This document shows positions 45,707 through 55,533 of a DNA stretch of 64,000 nt, piece by piece. Numbering within the stretch: the first letter of the stretch is position 1; each line of letters begins with the position of its first letter. Below the pieces are notes generated by a model, which saw only the letters and a list, made by a program, of their open reading frames with translations, searched no databases and had not been told where the DNA came from. Source of the stretch: Pseudomonadota bacterium (GTDB taxonomy: Bacteria > Pseudomonadota > Alphaproteobacteria > Acetobacterales > Acetobacteraceae). A program made the position numbers and the translations under genes. The stretch lies in the NCBI GenBank assembly GCA_021816925.1, contig JAKAWQ010000010.1, positions 1 through 64,000 on the forward strand. The letters run 5' to 3'.

Positions 45707-45733
45707 TTGGCACTCACCGGCCTGGAGTGCCAA
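45707..45733 (+). promoter_or_regulatory. CIRCE operator for HrcA
   Basis: TTGGCACTC-N9-GAGTGCCAA is a perfect 9-bp inverted repeat with the 9-nt spacer of CIRCE, differing from the textbook TTAGCACTC by one base in each arm. It lies at the transcription start region of groESL, 85 bp before the groES ATG. The hrcA gene is in the same window at 8979-10067. Confidence 0.93.
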
Positions 45734-45817
45734 CAGCGGCTTCGCTGCGGCTTTGGCAGAGGGCGGGAGACCCGATTGGTAGTTAGCGATGCAACCTTGG
45801 AGTGGGGAGCAACCCGC

Positions 45818-46135
45818 ATGAAGTTCCGTCCCTTGCATGACCGCGTCGTGGTCCGACGGTTGAATCCCGAGGAGAAGACGACCGGCGGCATCATCATTCC
45901 CGACACGGCGAAGGAAAAGCCGATGGAGGGTGAAGTCGTGGCAGTGGGCCCCGGCGCCCGCAACGAGAAAGGCGAACTTGTCGTGCTCGACCTGAAGGCG
46001 GGCGACCGCATTCTTTTCGGCAAGTGGTCCGGCACCGAGGTCAAGCTCGACGGCGAGGAGCTGCTCATCATGAAGGAATCCGACGTGATGGGCATCATCG
46101 AGGGCCAGCCGGCGGCGAAGAAGAAGGCTGCCTGA
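45818..46135 (+). CDS. groES: co-chaperonin GroES
   Basis: A 105-residue Hsp10. The start is [20 protein letters not shown]. The mobile loop [18 protein letters not shown] contacts GroEL, and the beta-barrel has [16 protein letters not shown] and [20 protein letters not shown]. It ends in a Lys/Ala tail. The ATG at 45818 follows GGGGAG. It is cotranscribed with groEL, 58 bp downstream. Confidence 0.97.
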   Translation: MKFRPLHDRVVVRRLNPEEKTTGGIIIPDTAKEKPMEGEVVAVGPGARNEKGELVVLDLKAGDRILFGKWSGTEVKLDGEELLIMKESDVMGIIEGQPAAKKKAA

Positions 46136-46166
46136 CGCAACGCCCCTTCCGGGCCGAATCACGTAA

Positions 46167-47831
<1,665 letters not shown>

Positions 47832-47857
47832 TCGCCCGAAGAACGAATTGGCTATGC

Positions 47858-47885
47858 GGGGGCGGATCCGTAAGGATCTGCCCCC
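47858..47885 (+). terminator. terminator after groEL
   Basis: GGGGGCGGATCC (47858-47869) pairs with GGATCTGCCCCC (47874-47885) through 12 bp, one of them a G-U pair, around a GTAA tetraloop. GTTCTCG follows, a weak T-rich tail. It lies 26 bp past the groEL stop. Confidence 0.75.
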
Positions 47886-47935
47886 GTTCTCGTCCGGATC
47901 ATTCCAGGCGGTCGGTTGCGGTCACGAAACCGCGA

Positions 47936-47966
47936 TTGACAGGGCCGGCGCTTTCTGCGCCACTAC
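47936..47966 (+). promoter_or_regulatory. candidate promoter of the cold-shock gene
   Basis: TTGACA at 47936-47941 is followed after 19 nt by CACTAC (or after 18 nt by CCACTA). The spacing is slightly long for sigma-70. If used, it would leave a leader of about 125 nt before the ATG at 48102, as in cold-shock mRNAs. Confidence 0.4.
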
Positions 47967-48101
47967 CGATGCAATCGACTTCCTGGCCTCAACTTGCGGT
48001 GCCTCCGTCGCCCGACGGGCCTTCAAGACGTCAAGAAGGCCTGATTGTTTTCCGGGCGGCACCGGTCGGCGGTGCCCCCCAGCGACGGAGTTGTGCGGTT
48101 C

Positions 48102-48305
48102 ATGGCTACGGGCACCGTGAAGTGGTTCAATGCCACCAAGGGTTACGGATTTATCGTGCCGCAGGACGGCGGCAAGGACGTGTTCGTCCACATCACGGCG
48201 GTGCAGTCCGCGGGCCTCAAGGGGCTGAACGAGGGCCAGCGGGTCAGCTACGAGATCAGCATGGAGCGCGGCAAGGCCTCGGCGACGAACCTCAGGGCGC
48301 TTTGA
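48102..48305 (+). CDS. cspA: cold-shock protein, CspA family
   Basis: A 67-residue single cold-shock domain. RNP1 is KGYGFIV and RNP2 is VFVHITAV. The start is [20 protein letters not shown]. It binds single-stranded RNA or DNA and melts mRNA structure. GGAG at 48087-48090 precedes the ATG by 11 nt. The long leader suggests post-transcriptional control. Confidence 0.95.
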   Translation: MATGTVKWFNATKGYGFIVPQDGGKDVFVHITAVQSAGLKGLNEGQRVSYEISMERGKASATNLRAL

Positions 48306-48478
48306 TCGCCAGCATGGACCCCGCCCTCGGACGACGGTCCGGATGATGCGGGCTCGACGTGGCGGGGGGTCCGGCTCGTCGGCTGCCGGCCGATGGGTGG
48401 AGCGTGATGAGGAGGCTCCCGGGGTGCATTCCCATTTCGGAGTCGCGCGGTTGCACCTGAAGCGGTAACGGTTCGGAA

Positions 48479-49444
48479 TTGGCGTTGTTCTCGCGTGCAG
48501 AACTCGATGCGGCAGCGGCGCTGATCGGGCAATATTTTCCGCCTACCCCGCAGCAGCTATGGCCTCTCCTGTCGGCAGAAGCCGGCGCCGAGGTCTGGGT
48601 GAAGCATGAGAACGCAACGCCGATCGGCGCGTTCAAGGTGCGCGGTGGTCTCGTGCATCTCGATCGGCTTCGGCGAACCGCGCCCGATCTCAAAGGCGTG
48701 ATATCCGCCACGCGCGGCAATCATGGTCAGTCCCTCGGTTATGCGGGCCGGGCGGCGGGCGTTCCCGTGACGATTGTCGTGCCGCACGGCAACAGCGCCG
48801 AGAAGAACCGCCTGATGGAAGGCTTCGGCGTGCGCCTGATCGTGCACGGCGCCGACTTCGAAGCGGCGCGCGAGGAGGCGTTTCGCCTCGCCGCCGGCGA
48901 AGGGCTGACCTTCGTCCCCGCGTTCCATCCCGATCTGGTGCTCGGCGTGGCGACCTGGGCGTTCGAGCTTTTCCGCGCTTCTCCGCCGCTCGAGGCCCTC
49001 TATGTGCCGGTCGGGCTTGGCTCGGGAATCTGCGGCGCGATCGGCGTGCGCGATCTGCTCGCACTCGGAACGGAGATCATCGGCGTGCAGAGCGCGGGAG
49101 CCGATCCCTATGCGCGTTCGCTGGCGGCCGGCCATGCGGTGGCGCTCGAGCGCGCCGAAACCCTGGCGGACGGCATTGCCGTGCGCATCCCGGACCCGGC
49201 GGCGCTCGAGATCATCCGCGCCGGCGCGGCGCGCATCGTGACAGTGACGGACGACGAGATCGCCGCCGCCATCCGGGCGTACTGGGCGGCAACGCACACC
49301 TTGGCCGAAGGCGCCGGAGCCGCGCCGCTGGCGGCGCTTCGCAAAGAGAAGGCCGTGCAGGCGGGGCGAAGGGTCGGGATTGTGCTCTCGGGCGGCAATA
49401 TCGATCTCGAACTCTTCCGGCGTTGGGTGCTGGGCTGTCCGTGA
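48479..49444 (+). CDS. threonine/serine dehydratase-like PLP enzyme
   Basis: A 321-residue fold-type II PLP enzyme. The PLP-binding Lys is in ENATPIGAFKVRGGLVHLD. The substrate loop is SATRGNHGQSLGYAGRAAGV, the phosphate loop is PVGLGSGICGAIG, and the C-terminal VLSGGNIDLELF is typical of threonine or threo-3-hydroxyaspartate dehydratases. It lacks the ACT-like regulatory domain of biosynthetic IlvA, so a catabolic role is likely. The TTG start is tentative. The gap from cspA (173 bp) shows no element. Confidence 0.87.
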   Translation: MALFSRAELDAAAALIGQYFPPTPQQLWPLLSAEAGAEVWVKHENATPIGAFKVRGGLVHLDRLRRTAPDLKGVISATRGNHGQSLGYAGRAAGVPVTIVVPHGNSAEKNRLMEGFGVRLIVHGADFEAAREEAFRLAAGEGLTFVPAFHPDLVLGVATWAFELFRASPPLEALYVPVGLGSGICGAIGVRDLLALGTEIIGVQSAGADPYARSLAAGHAVALERAETLADGIAVRIPDPAALEIIRAGAARIVTVTDDEIAAAIRAYWAATHTLAEGAGAAPLAALRKEKAVQAGRRVGIVLSGGNIDLELFRRWVLGCP

Positions 49445-49499
49445 CTGATCGGAATCTGCTCTCTTGTCTTTTTTGAACCGCCCTCAGAGAGCAGGGCAG

Positions 49500-51572
49500 T
49501 CACGCGCCCGTAATGCCCGGAGGCGCTCCGGCCAAGCGGAGCCCGGCGGCGATATGCTCGGTGTCGACGGCTCGTTGGAACGGGCTCGTGGCGAGGAAGC
49601 GGGCGATGGTGAGGCCAGGAGTGACCGCCAGCAGCCGCCGTGTGATTAGCGCGGCGTCCTGCCGGCGGCCGAGATGCCCGAGGGCCGCCAGGGTGAGTTT
49701 CAGGACCTCGCCAAAGCCGGGATTGAGTTCGCTGGCCTGGCGGCCAAGGATGGCGGCACGGACATGGTCGTGGCGCAGCAGACACGCGGCAACGAAGCCG
49801 ACATCGAGCAGGCCGGCGTATGGGTCGAGAGGCGAGAGTGACTTGTACCGGTCGAGCCGCCGCTCCGCCTCGTCCAGTTCTCCGAGATAGGCGAAGGCAA
49901 GGCCGCAGAGCGCCCAGGCCAGCACGAGATTGGGGTTGCGGGCGAGAGCCCGATCGTAGAGCGCGAGCGCCTCGCGCGGGCGGCGCCTGAGCCCAGCCGC
50001 GATCAGGCCGGCAATCGTGAGGACGCGCGCGTCGACCGGATCAAGTCGCAGCGCCCGCTCGGCAAGCCCGCCGGCGCGCGCAGCAGCGGCCACTGGATGG
50101 CTCGCCCAGCCCTGGCTGACAAGCAACGCATACCAGAGCGCGTGCCAGGCATGCGCCGCGGCGTTTCCCGGCTCCCGCTCGCGTGCGCTCGCGATCAGCC
50201 TGCCTGCCTCCTGGAAAGAGTCACGCCCGAGGCGGAGCATCATCGGAACCGCGCGCGCAAGAAGTTCCCGCGCCGATTGGTTCGCGACATCGCCAAGCGC
50301 GGCGCGGCGCGCCTCGATAGCCATGACGACACTGTCGAGTTCGGCGGCGGTGCTGGCCGCGATGTCGTCCTGCAGGGCGAGCGGGTTGTCCCCCTGATCG
50401 TCGAAGCGGCGGGTCCAAACCACCTGGTCACCGGTCCGGAGGTCCAGCAAACGGAGCAGCACGCGCAAATGCCGGCCGCTGCGTTGGAGGGTTCCTTCGA
50501 GCAGGAGATCGACACCGAGGCTGCGGCGGCGGGTGAGGTCCTCACGCGGGAGCGCCGTGCCATGCGCGGGTTGAGGGCGGGCAACAAGGCAGAGCCCCTG
50601 AAGGCGTGCCAACGCTCCGGTGATCTCCTCGGCGATGCCGATCCCGAGCTCGGGATCGGCAGCGCCGATCGGCTGCAGTGCGAGGACCCCGATGCGTGGC
50701 CCCGCCGCTCGCTCCTGTGCGGCGCCGGCTGCAGCCGGACGGTTGGGCTGGCGGTCTGCGCGGCAGAGTTCGGCGAGCAGCGCCTCGGTTTCGGTCGAGG
50801 GGCTTGCGTCGCGTACCGTTGAGAGTGCCAAGCGGCAGCGCTCATAGGCCTCGATCGCCATGCCGCGCTCGCCGCGCGCGGCGTAGGCGCGCATCAGCGC
50901 CCGCCAGGCGCCTTCGTGAGCTCGATCGATCGCCAGGAGCTGGCGGGCGGCGGTGATCGTCGCCTCGGGATCGACCTGAGCGCCGAGCCTGAGCTCGGCA
51001 AGTCCACGCAGATGGTCGCAAAGCCGCTCGCGTTCGGCGCAAAGCCAGCCGTCGAAGGCGGGGTCCGCGCCGTCGAGGCCATCGAGCAGCGTCCCGGTTG
51101 CCAGAGCGAGCGATCCCGAATCGGCCGCACTTGCCTGCCGGAGTTCGCCGACATCCGTCCAGACATGGCCGGGCCAAAACCCCACATGGTCGCGCGTGAC
51201 GTGCAGGACGTCGCTGCCGAGCGGCGCCAGCGACTCGCTCAGGCGGTGGATCTCCTGGCGCAGTGACGCGCGCGCCTGAAGCTCAGGACGGCGGCCCCAA
51301 AGCAGGTCGGCGAGCCTGGCGCGGGAAACCGGGCGAGGCGTTGCGAGCGCGACAACCGCGAGGAGGGCCCTCGTTTTCCGACCCGGCGGCAGCACCGATG
51401 TTCCGGACGGTGCCTCCGCCTCCATCGGCCCGATCAGGCGCAGGCGTAGGAGCGGGCCATGCCCCGCACTGGCCGGTCGGGCCATCGGGTCCGGGCGAGG
51501 GAGGGAGGCAACATCCATGCCACTATCCAGCCTTAGTTTGGTTGCGTCCGCAAGATGTCTTACTACGTTCAC
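49500..51572 (-). CDS. BTAD/SARP-type regulator with TolB-like and TPR domains
   Basis: A 690-residue protein. Residues about 40-140 form a winged-helix DNA-binding domain (LRLRLIGPMEAEAPSGTSVL, then LADLLWGRRPELQARASLRQ). The bacterial transcriptional activation domain follows, with helical repeats to about 270. Next comes a TolB-like module known from adenylate-cyclase-type signalling proteins (IGVLALQPIGAADPELGIGI, LLLEGTLQRSGRHLRVLLRL). The C-terminal half is TPR repeats. It is probably a transcription factor that senses a ligand or partner through the C-terminus. GTG 51572 lies 12 bp after the gshA stop with AGGGTGAG before it, implying an operon; ATG 51518 is an alternative. Confidence 0.85.
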   Translation of the reverse strand: MNVVRHLADATKLRLDSGMDVASLPRPDPMARPASAGHGPLLRLRLIGPMEAEAPSGTSVLPPGRKTRALLAVVALATPRPVSRARLADLLWGRRPELQARASLRQEIHRLSESLAPLGSDVLHVTRDHVGFWPGHVWTDVGELRQASAADSGSLALATGTLLDGLDGADPAFDGWLCAERERLCDHLRGLAELRLGAQVDPEATITAARQLLAIDRAHEGAWRALMRAYAARGERGMAIEAYERCRLALSTVRDASPSTETEALLAELCRADRQPNRPAAAGAAQERAAGPRIGVLALQPIGAADPELGIGIAEEITGALARLQGLCLVARPQPAHGTALPREDLTRRRSLGVDLLLEGTLQRSGRHLRVLLRLLDLRTGDQVVWTRRFDDQGDNPLALQDDIAASTAAELDSVVMAIEARRAALGDVANQSARELLARAVPMMLRLGRDSFQEAGRLIASAREREPGNAAAHAWHALWYALLVSQGWASHPVAAAARAGGLAERALRLDPVDARVLTIAGLIAAGLRRRPREALALYDRALARNPNLVLAWALCGLAFAYLGELDEAERRLDRYKSLSPLDPYAGLLDVGFVAACLLRHDHVRAAILGRQASELNPGFGEVLKLTLAALGHLGRRQDAALITRRLLAVTPGLTIARFLATSPFQRAVDTEHIAAGLRLAGAPPGITGA

Positions 51573-51584
51573 GTGTATCTCACC

Positions 51585-52946
51585 CTAGATTTCCGCCTCT
51601 GAGAAGATTGGGTTCACGTCTCCTTGCCACGGGCCATGGAAGCGGGCGAGCCAGTACTCGGCCTGGGTCGGTGCGCCCGCGGCAATCGCCTCGATCGGCG
51701 CGAGGTAGATCCTTTCGTCATCGCCGGCAGCGTTAAGCCTGCCTCGGCGGGCGAGCCCCTCCGCGGCAATCGCGATCACCTCGCGTGCAAGATCGCGGAG
51801 CGTGCCGCGCCCCCAGCGCGTGGCGAGGCCGGTCATCGGCACGCTGTCGCGCAGTGCCGCAAACTCCTGCCAAGGGGTGCGGGCGATCAGCGCAGCCGCC
51901 GCAGCAAGCGCGGCCTCATCGTAAAGAATGCCGACCCAGAATGCGGATTGTGCCAGCATCATCGCCGGGCTTCCGGCGTCCGCGCCGCGCATTTCGAGAT
52001 AACGCTTCAACCTGACGTCGGTGAAGACGGTCGTCAGATGATCGGCGAAATCGCCGATCGTTGCACGCTCGCCGGCCACCTCGGCGAGGCGGCCAGCGAT
52101 GAAGTCGCGAAAGTTCCGGCCTGCGAGGTCTAGATACGTACCGCCGCGGCGGATGAAATACATCGGCACGTCGAGCAGCCACTCGACATAGCGTGCGAAA
52201 CCGAAACCCGGCTCGAAGACGACGGCGGGGATGCCCGTGCGATCGGGATCCGTGTCGCGCCAGACCTCGGCGCGCGTGGAGAGGAAGCCGGTCGGCCGGC
52301 CTTCACGAAATGGTGAGTTGGCGAAGAGCGCGGTCGCCAGAGGCTGGAGGCAGAGCGAGATGCGGAACTTCCGCACCATGTCCGACTCGGATGCATAGTC
52401 GAGATTGGCCTGCACGGTACAGGTCCGCAGCATCATGTCGAGGCCGAGCCGGCCCATCTTCGGCATGTAGGCGCGCATAATGGCGTAGCGGCTCTTCGGC
52501 ATCCACGGCATCTCTTCGCGGCTCGCCAGCGGGTGGAAGCCGAGCGGGGCGAAGCCGAGGCCAAGCGGGCCAGCGACGGCAGCAAGCTCGGCGAAGTGCT
52601 GGTCGAGTTCTGCCTTCGTCTCGTGCAACGTCTCGAGCGGCGCGCCGGAGAGCTCGAACTGGCCACCCGGTTCGAGCGAGATCGCGAGCGGACCGCGATC
52701 GAGGCCGATCGGGCGGCCGCGGTCGAGGATGGGTGCCCCGCCGCGCCGTGCCAGCCCATCGAGCACGGCTCGAATGCCATCCGGCTCAAAGGGCGGGGGT
52801 GACAAGTCGGCCAGGCGGAAGCCGAACTTCTCATGTTCGGTTCCAATGCGGAACGACGTGCGTTCCTTGCACCCGGTGGCGATGTGCGCGACGAGGTCGG
52901 CCGTCGAACGGATGGGCGTGACATCGGTTTCTCCAGGATTGGACAT
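51585..52946 (-). CDS. gshA: glutamate-cysteine ligase
   Basis: A 453-residue enzyme for the first step of glutathione synthesis, of the plant/alphaproteobacterial GshA type. Motifs include RIGTEHEKFGFRLADLSPPP, SLEPGGQFELSGAPLETLHE, MLRTCTVQANLDYASESDMV and FEPGFGFARYVEWLLDVPMY. It lies 24 bp downstream of rsmE on the same strand, part of the ubiA/rsmE-gshA neighbourhood of alphaproteobacteria. Confidence 0.95.
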   Translation of the reverse strand: MSNPGETDVTPIRSTADLVAHIATGCKERTSFRIGTEHEKFGFRLADLSPPPFEPDGIRAVLDGLARRGGAPILDRGRPIGLDRGPLAISLEPGGQFELSGAPLETLHETKAELDQHFAELAAVAGPLGLGFAPLGFHPLASREEMPWMPKSRYAIMRAYMPKMGRLGLDMMLRTCTVQANLDYASESDMVRKFRISLCLQPLATALFANSPFREGRPTGFLSTRAEVWRDTDPDRTGIPAVVFEPGFGFARYVEWLLDVPMYFIRRGGTYLDLAGRNFRDFIAGRLAEVAGERATIGDFADHLTTVFTDVRLKRYLEMRGADAGSPAMMLAQSAFWVGILYDEAALAAAAALIARTPWQEFAALRDSVPMTGLATRWGRGTLRDLAREVIAIAAEGLARRGRLNAAGDDERIYLAPIEAIAAGAPTQAEYWLARFHGPWQGDVNPIFSEAEI

Positions 52947-52970
52947 CTTTTTCCCGAATAGTGAGGCAGA

Positions 52971-53681
52971 TCAGATCGAATGGCCGGCCGATGCCGCGAG
53001 CAGCGCGAGACCGACGATCGCGGCGGTCTCCGCGCGCAGGATGCGCGGGCCGAGTGAGACCGGCCGAACAAAAGGTGTGTGCGCGATCAGGTCAAGCTCC
53101 CCCTCGGTGAAACCACCCTCGGGGCCGACCAGAAGCCCCGCCGATTTACCATCGCGGGGGAACGGCAGGGCCCGCCGCTCGATCGCGGCAAAGAGCGGAC
53201 GCCCGGGGGGCCAGCCGGCCAAAAGGGCCGGGAGCGAGAGCACGCGCGCGATGGCAGGCCGGGTCAGGCGCTCGCTTTGCTCGGCTGCCTCGGTGGCGAT
53301 GGCGGCCAGGCGTTCCGGATTTGGAGCGCCGGCAACGGAACGTTCCGCGCGGAACGGCAACAGCCGCTCCGCGCCGAGTTCGGTTGCCTTCTGCACGACG
53401 ATCTCGCTTGCGGCACGCTTGAGAAGCGCGAAGGCGAGCCAGGGGCCAGGCTCGGCCACCTGCGCAGTGAGCTGCTCAGCGAGTGCTGCGCGTCCGCCCG
53501 TGGCATTCAGGGCCGTGATGCGGGCGCGCCATGCGCCGTCGCGCCCGTTGAACAGTACGACCTCCTCGCCCACGCGCCTACGCATGACCCGTCCGAGATA
53601 ATGGGCCTGCGCGCGATCGAAGGTGGACTCCGCTCCGGGTTCGAGCGGGCAGGTGACGAAAAGGCGGATTGACCCCGGCAT
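52971..53681 (-). CDS. rsmE: 16S rRNA m3U1498 methyltransferase RsmE
   Basis: A 236-residue SPOUT methyltransferase. The N-terminal PUA-like part is SIRLFVTCPLEPGAESTF. Next come ERLLPFRAERSV and the knotted SAM site LLVGPEGGFTEGELDLI, SLGPRILRAETAAIVGLALL. It methylates U1498 of 16S rRNA. The ATG at 53681 matches the family; an in-frame start at 53744 would extend into ubiA. Divergent from ubiA with a 22-bp gap. Confidence 0.94.
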   Translation of the reverse strand: MPGSIRLFVTCPLEPGAESTFDRAQAHYLGRVMRRRVGEEVVLFNGRDGAWRARITALNATGGRAALAEQLTAQVAEPGPWLAFALLKRAASEIVVQKATELGAERLLPFRAERSVAGAPNPERLAAIATEAAEQSERLTRPAIARVLSLPALLAGWPPGRPLFAAIERRALPFPRDGKSAGLLVGPEGGFTEGELDLIAHTPFVRPVSLGPRILRAETAAIVGLALLAASAGHSI

Positions 53682-53703
53682 GGCGGGGGGCAAACTAGCA
53701 GCG

Positions 53704-54603
53704 ATGGCGGCACACACAGATATCGTGGCGGAAGGGTGGGTCATCCGGCTGCCCGCGGCGTGGCGTCCCTACGCGTTGCTTGCGCGGCTCGACCGGCCGA
53801 TCGGTGCATGGCTTCTCTTCCTGCCGGGCCTGGCCGGGATTCTGCTGGCTCGTGCAACGTGGCTGCACACGCTCGTCCTGATCGTGCTGTTCGCCCTCGG
53901 CGCGGTGGTGATGCGTGCCGCCGGCTGCATCGTCAACGACATGTGGGACCGCGATCTCGACCAACGCGTCGCGCGCACGGCGGGCCGACCGCTTGCGGCG
54001 GGCACGCTGATGATGCGTGAGGCGGCGGCCTTCCTCCTCGTTCTGCTGGCGATCGGGCTGGCAATCCTGCTTGCGCTCGACCGGGTTGCGCAGTTGCTCG
54101 GCGTGGCATCGCTGCTGCTGGTGGCGTTCTACCCGCTCGCCAAGCGGGTAACCTGGTGGCCGCAGGTGATGCTCGGCTTCACCTTCGGCTGGGGAGCGCC
54201 GCTTGGCTACGCGGCCGCTGCCGGGCATCTGGATGCCGCGGCGTTTGCCCTCTATGCCGCCTCGATCGTCTGGATATTGGGCTACGACACGATCTATGCG
54301 CATCAGGATCGCGAGGACGACGCGCTGGTCGGGGTGAAATCGACCGCGCGGCTGTTCGGCTCGCGGACCCGGCCCTTTCTTGCCGTCTGCTACGGCGCCA
54401 CAGTGCTTCTGGTTGCGTTGGCGGGCGGCCTCGCGGGTCTCTCGGGCTGGTTCCTGGCAGGGCTTGCGATTCCGGCGCTGCTGCTGGCCCGGCAGGTCGC
54501 GGAGATCGACATCGACGACCCGGCGCACTGCCTCGCTCTTTTCAAGGCGAACCGCGGCGTGGGTTTGGCCATTGCGTTCGCTTTCGTGCTCGGGCGCTTG
54601 TAG
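53704..54603 (+). CDS. ubiA: 4-hydroxybenzoate polyprenyltransferase UbiA
   Basis: A 299-residue membrane protein with about eight helices. The first Asp-rich motif is AGCIVNDMWDRDLDQRVART and the second is LGYDTIYAHQDREDDALVG. It attaches the polyprenyl tail to 4-hydroxybenzoate in ubiquinone synthesis. The ATG at 53704 was chosen because the upstream frame overlaps rsmE. Confidence 0.94.
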   Translation: MAAHTDIVAEGWVIRLPAAWRPYALLARLDRPIGAWLLFLPGLAGILLARATWLHTLVLIVLFALGAVVMRAAGCIVNDMWDRDLDQRVARTAGRPLAAGTLMMREAAAFLLVLLAIGLAILLALDRVAQLLGVASLLLVAFYPLAKRVTWWPQVMLGFTFGWGAPLGYAAAAGHLDAAAFALYAASIVWILGYDTIYAHQDREDDALVGVKSTARLFGSRTRPFLAVCYGATVLLVALAGGLAGLSGWFLAGLAIPALLLARQVAEIDIDDPAHCLALFKANRGVGLAIAFAFVLGRL

Positions 54604-54625
54604 CCCCGCGACAGGTCGCCATTCC

Positions 54626-55492
54626 TTAGCGGGTCATCAGGATGGGCAGGCGGGCGTGCTCGAGCACGTGCCGGGTAACGCCGCCGAGGATGAGCTGGCG
54701 GAGCCGCGAGTGCGAATAGGCGCCCATGCTGACCAGATCGGCGCCAAATGCCTCGGCGGCCGCGAGCAGGCCCGCCCCGATCACGCCGCCGACCGGCTGG
54801 ATGGTTCCGATCTCGGCGACGACCCCATGCAGGGCGAGATAGGGGGCGAGCTCCTCGGCGGCGGGTCCGCGGCGCTGGTAACCCACCGAGGAGAGGATGC
54901 GGACCGCCTCCGCCCGCTGCAGCCAGGGCAGCGCGGCGGTGATCGCGGAGGCCGATTCCGCGGTGCCGTTCCAGGCGACGCAGATGCGCCGACCGATCGT
55001 CGCGGGAGGGTGCCCCGGCGCGAGCAGAACGGGGCGGCCGGAATCGAACAGCACCGCGTGCAGTGCGTCGGCAGACGCCGCATCGCCGCTCGCTTCCGGA
55101 TGCGCGACCACGGTGAGATCGGCCAGGCGGGCCTGCTGAGCCACGAGGTCTTCCTCGCGTCCGACCACTGCCGTGAAGCTCGCCGTGGCAACGCGTTCAG
55201 CCGCCTTCGGTTCGGCGAGCGAGATCTGCTGCTCCGCCACGGCCCTGTCGAAAAGTGCCCTGACCGAAGCGGAGCGTTCCGCGCTCTCCTTCTCGGTCGC
55301 CGCCATCATCTCCTCGATCATCGCTCCGGACAGGCCTTCGCCGGCCAGCGGCGCGACGTCGCGCGCGTCAACGCGCACGTGCAACGCGGCGAGGTGGGCG
55401 CCCCAGATCCGTGCAACCAGGAGCCCGGTGGCGAGCGACGAGCCGCCGGCCGCGGTGCTGGAGAGAGGCAACAGAACCTTGCGGATCGACAT
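54626..55492 (-). CDS. universal stress protein, two UspA domains
   Basis: A 288-residue tandem Usp protein. Domain 1 starts MSIRKVLLPLSSTAAGGSSL. Domain 2 (from about 150) starts RRICVAWNGTAESASAITAA and ends with the nucleotide-binding VSMGAYSHSRLRQLILGGVT and HVLEHARLPILMTR. It likely helps stress survival in the cytosol. It is convergent with ubiA (22-bp gap). Confidence 0.9.
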   Translation of the reverse strand: MSIRKVLLPLSSTAAGGSSLATGLLVARIWGAHLAALHVRVDARDVAPLAGEGLSGAMIEEMMAATEKESAERSASVRALFDRAVAEQQISLAEPKAAERVATASFTAVVGREEDLVAQQARLADLTVVAHPEASGDAASADALHAVLFDSGRPVLLAPGHPPATIGRRICVAWNGTAESASAITAALPWLQRAEAVRILSSVGYQRRGPAAEELAPYLALHGVVAEIGTIQPVGGVIGAGLLAAAEAFGADLVSMGAYSHSRLRQLILGGVTRHVLEHARLPILMTR

Positions 55493-55533
55493 CGGTTCCT
55501 CCTTTTCCGTTTCTCGAGCGGGGCGGCTTCACG

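Larger units (their letters stand above)
45500..45817 (+). other. usg-groES intergenic regulatory region
   Basis: This 318-bp region contains an A/T-rich patch (about 45609-45642), a degenerate CIRCE-like site, a sigma-70-type promoter, a consensus CIRCE and about 85 bp of groES leader. The last two are listed separately. No gene is seen. Confidence 0.7.
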
